A stretch of 22,191 bases of DNA from Methylibium sp031393925 (GTDB lineage Bacteria; Pseudomonadota; Gammaproteobacteria; Burkholderiales; Burkholderiaceae_C), in NCBI RefSeq assembly GCF_031393925.1, contig NZ_JANMWL010000174.1:1-22191 (forward strand). Direction: 5' to 3'. Below the pieces are notes generated by a model, which was not told the DNA's origin, made no database searches, and saw nothing but the letters and a program-made list of their open reading frames with translations. Numbering within the stretch: the first letter of the stretch is position 1; each line of letters begins with the position of its first letter. The translations under genes and the position numbers were made by a program. This document shows positions 9,197 through 16,563 of the stretch, piece by piece.

Positions 9197-10531
9197 ATGA
9201 GCAGAATTTATTTCGGCACGGACGGTATCCGCGGCACCGTCGGCCAGGCGCCGATTACGCCTGATTTCGTGCTGCGCCTGGGTCACGCCGTCGGCCGCGT
9301 GCTGAAGTCGCACCAGCAAAAGGCGACCGTGCTGATCGGCAAGGACACGCGCATTTCGGGCTACATGCTCGAGTCGGCGCTCGAAGCCGGTTTCGCGTCG
9401 GCCGGCGTCGACGTGCTGCTCACGGGGCCGCTGCCGACGCCCGGCGTGGCCTACCTGACGCGCGCGCTGCGCCTGGACCTTGGCGTCGTCATCAGCGCCT
9501 CGCACAACCCGTTCGGCGACAACGGCATCAAGTTTTTTTCAGCGCGCGGCGAAAAGCTGCCCGACGCCTGGGAGCAGGAGGTCGAAGCGGCACTGGCCGA
9601 GACGCCGTGCTGGGTCGACTCGGCCGCACTCGGCAAGGCGCGTCGACTCGACGATGCGCAGGGGCGCTACGTCGAGTTCTGCAAGAGCACGGTGAGCGCC
9701 GAGTTCACGCTCAAGGGCCTGAAGCTGGTGATCGATGGCGCGCATGGTGCGGCCTACCAGGTCGCGCCGAGTGTGTTTCACGAGCTGGGCGCCGAGGTCA
9801 TTGCCATCGGTTGCAGCCCCGATGGCCTGAACATCAATGACGGCTTCGGCGCCACACATCCCGATGCGCTGGTGAGTGCGGTGCGCGCCCACCACGCCGA
9901 TTACGGCATCGCGCTCGATGGCGACGCCGACCGGCTGCAACTGGTCGACGCCGGTGGCCGCCTCTACAACGGTGACGAACTGCTTTACCTCATGGTGCTC
10001 GACCGGCTGGCGCGAGGCCACCCGCCCAAGGGCGTGGTCGGCACGCTGATGACCAACCTGGCCATCGAGCAGGCGCTGCGCGCACGCGGTATCGAATTCG
10101 TGCGCACCAAGGTCGGTGACCGCTACGTGCTGGAGGAATTGCTTGCCCGGGGGTGGCAACTCGGCGGCGAAGGCTCCGGCCATTTGATCGCGCTCGACTG
10201 CCACACCACCGGCGACGGCCTGGTCAGCGCCTTGCAGGTGCTGCAGGCGGTGGTGCGCAGCGGCCGCTCACTGGCGCAGTTGCTCGAGGGCGTGGCGCTG
10301 TTCCCGCAAGTGCTCGTCAATGTGCGGCTCGTGCCCGGCCAGGATTGGCAGCAGAGCGCGGCGCTGGCCGCCCTGCAGCAGGACGTGCTGGCCGAACTGG
10401 GCAAGCGCGGGCGGCTGCTGATTCGGCCGTCGGGCACCGAGCCGCTGTTGCGCGTGATGGTCGAGGCGCAAGACGCCACGCTCGCCGAAAGCTGCGCGCA
10501 GCGGCTCGCTGACGCGGTGCGCCAGGGCTGA
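9197..10531 (+). CDS. glmM: Phosphoglucosamine mutase
   Basis: This 444-residue enzyme converts glucosamine-6-phosphate to glucosamine-1-phosphate, a precursor of UDP-GlcNAc for peptidoglycan and LPS. It belongs to the alpha-D-phosphohexomutase family. The N-terminus is MSRIYFGTDGIRGTVG. The phosphoserine loop ISASHNPFGDNGIKFF carries S102, the same number as in E. coli. The metal loop DGDADR has D241/D243/D245. The substrate loop GEGSGHL and the C-terminal phosphate loop RPSGTEPLLRVM are intact. The ATG at 9197 was chosen over an earlier in-frame TTG/GTG-type start because the family begins here. A 6-bp hairpin (9171-9176 with 9181-9186) ends ten bases before the ATG and there is no Shine-Dalgarno. 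The next gene is convergent 31 bases away. Confidence 0.97.
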   Translation: MSRIYFGTDGIRGTVGQAPITPDFVLRLGHAVGRVLKSHQQKATVLIGKDTRISGYMLESALEAGFASAGVDVLLTGPLPTPGVAYLTRALRLDLGVVISASHNPFGDNGIKFFSARGEKLPDAWEQEVEAALAETPCWVDSAALGKARRLDDAQGRYVEFCKSTVSAEFTLKGLKLVIDGAHGAAYQVAPSVFHELGAEVIAIGCSPDGLNINDGFGATHPDALVSAVRAHHADYGIALDGDADRLQLVDAGGRLYNGDELLYLMVLDRLARGHPPKGVVGTLMTNLAIEQALRARGIEFVRTKVGDRYVLEELLARGWQLGGEGSGHLIALDCHTTGDGLVSALQVLQAVVRSGRSLAQLLEGVALFPQVLVNVRLVPGQDWQQSAALAALQQDVLAELGKRGRLLIRPSGTEPLLRVMVEAQDATLAESCAQRLADAVRQG

Positions 10532-10562
10532 CCCGCGGCGGGGGCAAGCGCGCCGTGACGCT

Positions 10563-11051
10563 TCAGCGCTTGGGCGGCACCAGCACGCGATCGATCATGT
10601 GGACCACGCCGTTGCTTGCCAGCATGTCGGCGCGCGTTACCACGGCGTCGTCCACGGTCACGAAGTTGCCCGACTTCGACAGCGCGAGGTTGGCGCCCTG
10701 CAGCGTCTTGGCCGGGCCGGTCTTCACGTCGGCAGTGGCCACCTTGCCCGACACGAGGTGATATTGCAGCAGCAACTTCAGCTGTTCCTTGTCCTTGGCC
10801 AGCGATGCGAGCGTGGCCTGTGGCACGGCTTTGAAGGCATCGTCGCTCGGTGCGAACGCGGTGTAGGGGCCGGCGGCGCGCAGCGTTTCGGTCATTCCGG
10901 CGTCGGTGATCAGGCGGTTCCAGGTCGACAGCTCCGGCGTCGTCGCGGCCGTCTCCGCGATGCTGGTCGGCATCGAAGAGATGGCGCAGCCGGCCACACC
11001 GAACCACAGGGCGGAGGTGGTGAGCAGCAGGGGCAGTTGGCGTGGGCACAT
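10563..11051 (-). CDS. Fasciclin (FAS1) domain lipoprotein
   Basis: This 162-residue protein has a lipoprotein signal peptide: hydrophobic residues 6-20 followed by the lipobox VAGC with Cys22, so it is probably membrane-anchored and periplasmic. A single FAS1 domain covers about residues 38-160. It has the H1 motif GPYTAFAPSDDAFKAVP (61-77), the YHLV element (97-100) and the H2 motif NGVVHMIDRVLVP (147-159). FAS1 domains mediate adhesion or protein contacts; the substrate here is unknown. The ATG at 11051 is supported by AAGGAG seven bases upstream; a longer reading would spoil the signal peptide. It is divergent from pstS, and its upstream region carries three 11-bp-spaced repeats like a PhoB site in its own orientation. 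It is convergent with glmM, with a 7-bp inverted repeat (10545-10551 with 10566-10572) across its 3' end. Confidence 0.92.
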   Translation of the reverse strand: MCPRQLPLLLTTSALWFGVAGCAISSMPTSIAETAATTPELSTWNRLITDAGMTETLRAAGPYTAFAPSDDAFKAVPQATLASLAKDKEQLKLLLQYHLVSGKVATADVKTGPAKTLQGANLALSKSGNFVTVDDAVVTRADMLASNGVVHMIDRVLVPPKR

Positions 11052-11093
11052 CGAAAAACTCCTTGAATGGGTGCAGTCGACCGGGTGGCGCAA

Positions 11094-11138
11094 AGCATAG
11101 GAATCGACCGTGACAGTTGCGTGACCGTTTCGTGAATC
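11094..11138 (-). promoter_or_regulatory. Candidate Pho box and -10 of the fasciclin gene
   Basis: Read on the minus strand, three 7-mers recur at exact 11-bp intervals: GATTCAC (11138-11132), CGGTCAC (11127-11121) and CTGTCAC (11116-11110). The last two match the PhoB half-site CTGTCAC at 6/7 and 7/7, and the first at 4/7. Ten bases further on is TATGCT (11099-11094), a 4/6 match to a -10 element. This is the same distance seen on the pstS side. The predicted start is near 11087, giving a leader of about 36 bases with a good ribosome site. Confidence 0.6.
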
Positions 11139-11175
11139 CGGCTGTCATGCAAGCGCTGGACGCGGGCATTCAGGG

Positions 11176-11209
11176 ATGTCACGCCGCTGTCACACGGCCT
11201 GCCTAGAGT
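11176..11209 (+). promoter_or_regulatory. Pho box and -10 of the pst-pho operon
   Basis: Two direct repeats, ATGTCAC (11176-11182) and CTGTCAC (11187-11193), are spaced 11 bp. This is the arrangement bound by PhoB in place of a -35 element. TAGAGT (11204-11209) follows ten bases later as the -10 (4/6). The predicted start is near 11216, about 30 bases before the pstS ATG. A lone CTGTCAT lies at 11142-11148 out of 11-bp register. The site precedes a complete pst-phoBR operon, so autoregulation by phosphate starvation is expected. Confidence 0.8.
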
Positions 11210-11247
11210 CGCCGCTGTCGATCTCTCGCTTTGAAAGGCTTGCTCTC

Positions 11248-12288
11248 ATGAACTTCACGCTGTTTCGATCCACCGTCGTCGTGGCCGCACTGGCCGCTGC
11301 TGCGAGCCTCGGTCATGCGCAAGACGTGACCGGCGCCGGCGCGACCTTCCCCGCGCCCATCTACGCCAAATGGGCCGATGCCTACAACAAGGCCACCGGC
11401 GTGCGCATCAACTACCAGTCGGTCGGCTCGGGCGCTGGCATCCGCCAGATCAAGGCCAAGACGGTCGACTTCGGCGCGACCGACATGCCGCTCAAGGACG
11501 ATGAACTGGCCAAGGACGGCATGGTGCAGTTCCCGACCGTCATCGGTGGGGTGGTGCCGGTGGTCAACGTCAAGGGCATCACTCCGGGCCAGCTCAAGCT
11601 GACGGGCCAGGTGCTCGGCGACATCTATCTTGGCAAGGTGGCGAAGTGGAACGATGTGGCCATCGCCGCGCTCAACCCCGGCGTCGCCCTGCCAGACGCG
11701 CCGATCGCCGTGGTGCGGCGCGCGGACGGTTCGGGTACGACCTTCATCTTCACCAACTATCTCTCCAAGTTGAACGCCGAGTGGAAGGCCAAGGCCGGCG
11801 AGGGCACGGCGGTGAACTGGCCGACCGGCGCCGGCGGCAAGGGCAACGAGGGCGTGTCGGCCTTCGTGCAGCGCCTGCCCAATTCGATCGGCTATGTCGA
11901 ATACGCCTACGCCAAGCAAAACAAGATGTCGCACGTGATGATGCGCAACCAGGCGGGCAACTTCGTCGGGCCGGATGAAGACACCTTCAAGGCCGCTGCC
12001 ACCGGTGCCGACTGGTCCAAGAGCTTCTACCAGATCCTCACCGAGCAGGCCGGCAAGGACGCCTGGCCGATCACGGGTGCGACCTACGTGCTCATGTACA
12101 AGAGCCAGGACAAGCCGGCCAGCGCCGCAAGTGCGCTCAAGTTCTTCGACTGGGCCTATGCGAGCGGCGACAAGATGGCTTCCGACCTCGAGTACGTGGC
12201 CCTGCCCGACAGCCTCAAGACGCTGATCCGCAAGCAGTGGGCCAACGACATCAAGGACGCATCGGGCAAGGCGATTGCATTCAAGTAA
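11248..12288 (+). CDS. pstS: Phosphate ABC transporter, periplasmic binding protein
   Basis: This 346-residue protein binds inorganic phosphate in the periplasm and delivers it to PstCA. The Sec signal peptide has hydrophobic residues 8-20 and a likely cleavage after LGHA (residue 24), leaving QDVTGAGATFPAPIYAKW, the classic PstS N-terminus. Phosphate contacts are visible in DFGATDMPL and in RRADGSGTTFIFTNYL. The ATG at 11248 is chosen because it gives a proper signal peptide and follows AAAGG at 11234-11238; in-frame sequence further upstream overlaps the promoter. It is the first gene of the operon and is preceded by a Pho box. A large stable hairpin without a T-run follows before pstC, consistent with higher pstS than pstCAB message. 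Confidence 0.97.
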   Translation: MNFTLFRSTVVVAALAAAASLGHAQDVTGAGATFPAPIYAKWADAYNKATGVRINYQSVGSGAGIRQIKAKTVDFGATDMPLKDDELAKDGMVQFPTVIGGVVPVVNVKGITPGQLKLTGQVLGDIYLGKVAKWNDVAIAALNPGVALPDAPIAVVRRADGSGTTFIFTNYLSKLNAEWKAKAGEGTAVNWPTGAGGKGNEGVSAFVQRLPNSIGYVEYAYAKQNKMSHVMMRNQAGNFVGPDEDTFKAAATGADWSKSFYQILTEQAGKDAWPITGATYVLMYKSQDKPASAASALKFFDWAYASGDKMASDLEYVALPDSLKTLIRKQWANDIKDASGKAIAFK

Positions 12289-12293
12289 GCAAG

Positions 12294-12327
12294 CGCCAGT
12301 GCGGCCTCTTTCGAGGCCGCACTGGCG
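12294..12327 (+). repeat. 15-bp perfect intercistronic hairpin between pstS and pstC
   Basis: Positions 12294-12308 pair perfectly with 12313-12327 around a TTTC loop, starting five bases after the pstS stop. No T-run follows, so it is not a standard terminator. Its place after a binding-protein gene fits a 3' mRNA-stabilising or partial-termination element that keeps pstS expression above the permease genes. Confidence 0.8.
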
Positions 12328-12378
12328 GGGTGTCGCCGGTGCGGCGCACCCCGCCGTTGCATCCGAGGAGCACGCGAC

Positions 12379-13401
12379 GTGGCCGCTACACTGCCCGCAA
12401 TTCCGTACCCCGACAAGAGCAAGATGGAACGATCCGGCCCCGAGGATCGGCGTTTGGCGCGGCGCCGCTCCGCACCCTGGGCCGACACGGTGTTTTCCTT
12501 GCTCGCGCATGGTGCGGCGCTCCTGACGCTGGGCCTGCTGGCGGGCATCATCGTCTCGCTGTTCATCGGCGCCACGCCCGCCATCCAGGAATACGGCCTG
12601 TCCTTCCTGTGGCGCAGCGAATGGGATCCGGTGCAAAACCGCTATGGCGGGTTGGTGATGATCTACGGCACGCTGATGACCTCGTTCATTGCGCTGTTGA
12701 TCGGCGTGCCGGTGAGCTTTGGCATTGCGCTCTTTCTCACCGAACTTTCGCCCGGCTGGCTCAAGCGCCCGCTGGGCATTGCCATCGAGCTGCTCGCTGC
12801 CGTGCCCTCGATCGTCTACGGCATGTGGGGCTTGCTAGTGTTCGCACCGATCCTCTCCACTTACGTGCAGCAGCCGCTGCAGGCGGCGTTTGCCGGCGTG
12901 CCGGTGCTGGGCGCGCTGTTCAGCGGCCCGCCGGTGGGCATCGGCATCCTGTCGGCCGGCATCATCCTGGCGATCATGGTGATTCCCTTCATCGCCTCGG
13001 TGATGCGCGACGTTTTCGAAGTCACGCCGCCGATGCTCAAGGAGTCTGCCTACGCCCTGGGCTCGACCACCTGGGAGGTGGTCTCGCGCGTGGTGCTGCC
13101 CTACACCAAGACCGGCGTGATGGGCGGCATCATGCTCGGCCTGGGCCGCGCGATCGGCGAGACGATGGCGGTCACCTTCGTCATCGGCAACTTCAACCAG
13201 CTCGATTCGCTGTCGCTGTTCGAGGCCGCTAACAGCATCACCTCCGCGCTCGCCAATGAGTTCGCCGAGGCCGGCGAAGGGCTGCACCAGGCTTCGCTCA
13301 TCTACCTGGGTCTGGTGTTGTTCTTCATCACCTTCGTGGTGCTGGCATGCTCCAAGTTGTTGTTGGCGCAGCTCAAGAAGGCTGAGGGGACACGGACATG
13401 A
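12379..13401 (+). CDS. pstC: Phosphate ABC transporter permease PstC
   Basis: This 340-residue inner membrane permease is one half of the phosphate channel. Six helices are visible near residues 40-62, 93-120, 132-158, 186-208, 246-270 and 308-330. A periplasmic segment containing FLWRSEWDPVQNRYGG comes after helix 1, as in other PstC proteins. The cytoplasmic EAA-type loop, KESAYALGSTTWEVVSRVVL through GRAIGETMAV (221-265), docks with PstB. The GTG at 12379 has GAGGAG eight bases upstream. An ATG at 12424 would shorten the charged cytoplasmic N-terminus but lacks as good a site. The stop overlaps the pstA ATG by four bases. Confidence 0.96.
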   Translation: MAATLPAIPYPDKSKMERSGPEDRRLARRRSAPWADTVFSLLAHGAALLTLGLLAGIIVSLFIGATPAIQEYGLSFLWRSEWDPVQNRYGGLVMIYGTLMTSFIALLIGVPVSFGIALFLTELSPGWLKRPLGIAIELLAAVPSIVYGMWGLLVFAPILSTYVQQPLQAAFAGVPVLGALFSGPPVGIGILSAGIILAIMVIPFIASVMRDVFEVTPPMLKESAYALGSTTWEVVSRVVLPYTKTGVMGGIMLGLGRAIGETMAVTFVIGNFNQLDSLSLFEAANSITSALANEFAEAGEGLHQASLIYLGLVLFFITFVVLACSKLLLAQLKKAEGTRT

Positions 13402-14282
13402 GCGGTATCACGAGCCAGACCGGCGCGGCGCTCCAGGCCCGGCGGCTTGGCAAGCATGTCAAGCGCAAGCGCATCAATGCGATTGCGCTGGTGCTCTCGC
13501 TCGGCGCGATGGCCTTCGGCGTGTTCTGGCTGATCTGGATCCTGATCGAGACGGTGCGCCTGGGTATCGGCGGCATGGTGCTCGCCACCTTCACTGAAAT
13601 GACGCCGCCACCGCAAGCCGAGACCGGTGGTCTGGCCAACGCCATCTTCGGCTCGGTGCTGATGGTGTCGCTGGCCACCTCCATCGGCACGCCGATCGGC
13701 ATCCTCGCGGGTATCTACCTGGCCGAATATGGCCAGAAGGGTTGGCTCGGCAGCCTCACGCGCTTCATCAACGACATTCTGCTGTCGGCACCCTCGATCG
13801 TGATCGGCCTGTTCATCTACTCGGTGGTGGTGGCTCCGAGGCACGGTTTCTCGGGCTGGGCCGGCGTGCTGGCGCTTGCGCTGATCGTGATTCCGGTCGT
13901 GATCCGCACCACCGAGAACATGCTCACGCTGATCCCCAACTCGCTGCGCGAGGCGGCCTACGCGCTCGGCACGCCGAAGTGGAGGGTGATCATGACCGTC
14001 ACGCTCAAGGCGGCACGCGCGGGGGTGGTCACCGGCGTGCTGCTGGCGCTGGCGCGCATTGCGGGCGAGACTGCGCCGCTCTTGTTCACCGCGCTGTCCA
14101 ACCAGTTCTGGACCAGCGACCTGAACGCGCCGATGGCGAGCCTGCCGGTGACGATTTTCAAGTTTGCACTCAGCCCCTACGAGAACTGGCAAAAACTCGC
14201 TTGGGCTGGCGTGCTGCTGATCACGATCGGCGTGCTGCTGCTCAACATCCTGGCGCGCGCGCTGTTTCGCAATAAACACTGA
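13398..14282 (+). CDS. pstA: Phosphate ABC transporter permease PstA
   Basis: This 294-residue inner membrane protein pairs with PstC. The first helix is at about 28-50, followed by a periplasmic stretch with FTEMTPPPQAETGGLANAI (65-83). The core helices run from about 83 onward, including GILAGIYLAEYG and SAPSIVIGLFIYSVVV. The EAA loop LREAAYALGTPKWRVIMTV through ARIAGETAPLLF (183-230) contacts PstB. The ATG overlaps the pstC TGA (ATGA), so translation is coupled. The N-terminus is rich in Arg and Lys, as expected for a cytoplasmic end. Length and motifs are normal for PstA. Confidence 0.96.
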   Translation: MSGITSQTGAALQARRLGKHVKRKRINAIALVLSLGAMAFGVFWLIWILIETVRLGIGGMVLATFTEMTPPPQAETGGLANAIFGSVLMVSLATSIGTPIGILAGIYLAEYGQKGWLGSLTRFINDILLSAPSIVIGLFIYSVVVAPRHGFSGWAGVLALALIVIPVVIRTTENMLTLIPNSLREAAYALGTPKWRVIMTVTLKAARAGVVTGVLLALARIAGETAPLLFTALSNQFWTSDLNAPMASLPVTIFKFALSPYENWQKLAWAGVLLITIGVLLLNILARALFRNKH

Positions 14283-14301
14283 TCGACGAGGAGCCTTCGA
14301 C

Positions 14302-15087
14302 ATGGACGCCAACGTGGAACTGCCGCTGAGCGAGAAGCCCAAGCTCTCGGTGCGCAGCCTCGATTTCTATTACGGGCATTTCCATGCGCTCAAGGGCATT
14401 AATCTCGACATACCGCAGAACAAGGTGACGGCCTTCATTGGTCCCTCGGGTTGCGGCAAGAGCACGCTGCTGCGGTGCTTCAACCGCATGTTCGAGCTCT
14501 ATCCGGAGCAACGCGCAGAAGGGCAGATCCTGCTCGACGGCGACAACATCCTCACCAGCAAGGAAGACATCTCGCTGATCCGCGCCAAGATCGGCATGGT
14601 GTTCCAGAAGCCCACGCCGTTTCCGATGTCGATCTACGACAACATCGCTTTCGGCGTGAAGCTGTTCGAGACGCTGCCGCGCGTGGAGATGGACGAGCGC
14701 GTCGAATGGGCGCTCAAGAAGGCGGCCCTCTGGAACGAGGTCAGGGACAAGCTCAACCAGAGCGGCTCGGGGCTGTCGGGCGGGCAGCAGCAGCGCCTGT
14801 GCATTGCGCGCGGCATCGCCATCAAGCCCGAGGTCCTGCTGCTCGACGAACCCTGCTCGGCGCTCGATCCCATCTCGACGGGCAAGATCGAGGAGTTGAT
14901 CCACGAACTGAAGAACGACTACACCGTCGTCATCGTCACGCACAACATGCAGCAGGCCGCGCGCTGCTCGGACTACACAGCCTATATGTACCTTGGCGAC
15001 CTGATCGAGTTCGGCCCCACGTCGGATTTGTTCATGAAGCCGCGCAAGAAAGACACCGAGGACTACATCACCGGGCGCTTCGGTTGA
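14302..15087 (+). CDS. pstB: Phosphate ABC transporter ATP-binding protein
   Basis: This 261-residue ATPase drives phosphate import by PstCA and, with PhoU, takes part in repressing PhoR when phosphate is plentiful. The Walker A motif GPSGCGKST lies at 47-55, the Q-loop MVFQKPTPFPMSI at 99-111, the ABC signature LSGGQ at 158-162, Walker B VLLLDEP at 178-184 and the switch His214 in IVTHN. The PstB-typical phrases LRCFNRM and the terminal TEDYITGRFG are present. The ATG at 14302 follows GAGGAG by eight bases. It sits 19 bases after pstA and 22 before phoU. Confidence 0.98.
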   Translation: MDANVELPLSEKPKLSVRSLDFYYGHFHALKGINLDIPQNKVTAFIGPSGCGKSTLLRCFNRMFELYPEQRAEGQILLDGDNILTSKEDISLIRAKIGMVFQKPTPFPMSIYDNIAFGVKLFETLPRVEMDERVEWALKKAALWNEVRDKLNQSGSGLSGGQQQRLCIARGIAIKPEVLLLDEPCSALDPISTGKIEELIHELKNDYTVVIVTHNMQQAARCSDYTAYMYLGDLIEFGPTSDLFMKPRKKDTEDYITGRFG

Positions 15088-15109
15088 AGCGCCACCAGGG
15101 AGCACGACG

Positions 15110-15817
15110 ATGAGCGATAAACACCTCTCGACCCAGTTCGACGCTGAACTCAGCGGCATCTCGACGCGCGTGCTCGAGATGGGCGGCCTGGTGGAGTCGC
15201 AGGTCGCGCAGGCGATCTATGCGCTGACCAACTTCAGCAACGAGACCGCTGCCCAGGTGCTGGCCGTGGAAGAGAAGGTCAACCGGATGGAGCTCGACAT
15301 CGACCGCGATCTCTCCAGCATCATCGCGCGGCGGCAACCGACCGCGCGTGACCTGCGCCTCTTGATCGCGGTCAGCAAGACGATCGGCAACCTCGAGCGC
15401 GTCGGCGACGAGGCGGCGCGCATCGCGCGCACCGTGCAGCGGCTGGTCAATACCGGCGTGTCGAGCCGCTTGCGCTTGCCGATGTCCGACGTGGCCTTCG
15501 AGGCGACGCTGGCCACCACCTTGCTGCGCAAGGCGCTTGACGCCTTTGCGCGACTCGACGTCGACAAGGCGGTCGAGGTGCTCAAGCAGGACGACCAGAT
15601 CGACCAGGAGTTTGAAGGCCTGATGCGCAAGCTCATCACCTTCATGATGGAAGACCCGCGCACCATCTCGGCCAGCATCGACCTGGTGTTCGTGGCCAAG
15701 GCGATCGAGCGCGTGGGCGACCACGCCAAGAACCTGGCCGAGCAGATCATCTACGTGGTCAAGGGCACCGATGTGCGGCACAACCCAGTCGATACCGTCG
15801 AGTCGATGGTGCGATGA
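15110..15817 (+). CDS. phoU: Phosphate signalling protein PhoU
   Basis: This 235-residue all-helical protein is made of two related three-helix domains. Each carries the metal-cluster E-x-x-x-D motif within ERVGD: E96/D100 in GNLERVGDEAARIA and E200/D204 in AIERVGDHAKNLAEQ. PhoU links the Pst transporter to PhoR and keeps the Pho regulon off when phosphate is sufficient. The start MSDKHLSTQFDAELSGI is the family N-terminus, and the ATG at 15110 has AGGGAG upstream. Its position between pstB and phoB in one operon is common in betaproteobacteria, whereas E. coli keeps phoBR apart. Confidence 0.97.
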   Translation: MSDKHLSTQFDAELSGISTRVLEMGGLVESQVAQAIYALTNFSNETAAQVLAVEEKVNRMELDIDRDLSSIIARRQPTARDLRLLIAVSKTIGNLERVGDEAARIARTVQRLVNTGVSSRLRLPMSDVAFEATLATTLLRKALDAFARLDVDKAVEVLKQDDQIDQEFEGLMRKLITFMMEDPRTISASIDLVFVAKAIERVGDHAKNLAEQIIYVVKGTDVRHNPVDTVESMVR

Positions 15818-15839
15818 GCAGCAGCGAAGGAGCGAGGCA

Positions 15840-16541
15840 ATGAGCCGAGTGTTGGTGGTGGAAGACGAGTCGGCGATCGCCGAGCTGATTTCGATCAACT
15901 TGCGACATGCGGGCTACGAAGTGCGGGTGGCCGCAACGTCCGACCAGGCGCAGCTCGAGATCGACCGCGTGCTGCCAGACCTGGTGATTCTCGACTGGAT
16001 GCTGCCAGGCCAGTCGGGGCTGGCGCTGGCCAAGCGCTGGCGTGCCGACAGCCGCACGCGCGAGCTACCGTTGATCATGTTGACGGCGCGGGCGGCCGAG
16101 GGCGACAAGGTCGCGGGGCTCGATGCCGGCGCGGACGACTACCTCACCAAGCCGTTCTCGACCCATGAACTGATGGCGCGCATCCGCGCGGTGCTGCGGC
16201 GCAAGGCGCCCGAGGCGCTCGACAGCGCGGTCGAGCTGGGCCCGCTGCGCCTGGACCCGGCGACGCGCCGCGTGTCGCGCGGCGACCAGGAAGTCAAGAT
16301 CGGTCCGACCGAGTTTCGCCTGCTGCATTTCTTGATGACCCACCCCGAGCGTGTGCATTCACGCGCGCAGCTGCTCGATCGCGTCTGGGGCGACCATGTC
16401 TTCATCGAGGAGCGCACCGTCGACGTGCATGTGAAGCGGCTGCGCGAAACGCTCGCGCCGGTGGCCTGCGCCGCGATGATCGAGACGGTACGCGGCGCCG
16501 GCTACCGGCTCACACAGCAGGTCGCTGCGGTTTCAGTTTGA
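15840..16541 (+). CDS. phoB: Phosphate regulon response regulator PhoB
   Basis: This 233-residue OmpR/PhoB-family regulator has a receiver domain (1-120) with the acidic pocket E8-D9, phosphoacceptor D52 in VILDWMLPG, T82 and K104. Its C-terminal winged-helix DNA-binding domain (about 130-230) contains the recognition helix region RAQLLDRVWGDHVFIEERTVDVHVKRLRETL. DWMLPG is characteristic of PhoB. The ATG at 15840 follows AAGGAG at 15827-15832. A longer in-frame reading overlaps phoU and lacks family sequence. PhoB should bind the 11-bp-repeat sites at 11110-11138 and 11176-11193. phoR follows after 22 bases. Confidence 0.97.
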   Translation: MSRVLVVEDESAIAELISINLRHAGYEVRVAATSDQAQLEIDRVLPDLVILDWMLPGQSGLALAKRWRADSRTRELPLIMLTARAAEGDKVAGLDAGADDYLTKPFSTHELMARIRAVLRRKAPEALDSAVELGPLRLDPATRRVSRGDQEVKIGPTEFRLLHFLMTHPERVHSRAQLLDRVWGDHVFIEERTVDVHVKRLRETLAPVACAAMIETVRGAGYRLTQQVAAVSV

Positions 16542-16563
16542 CGACCACCCGGGCTGCGGGAGC

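Noticed and set aside
11142..11148. A third PhoB-like half-site CTGTCAT between the two Pho boxes
   Set aside because: It has no partner at an 11-bp step and is out of register with the pstS repeats, so it was not called as a separate site.
11203..12636. A 477-codon open frame antisense to pstS and the pstS-pstC gap
   Set aside because: It covers the Pho box and the hairpin, has shadow-like composition, and has no ribosome site or family motif.
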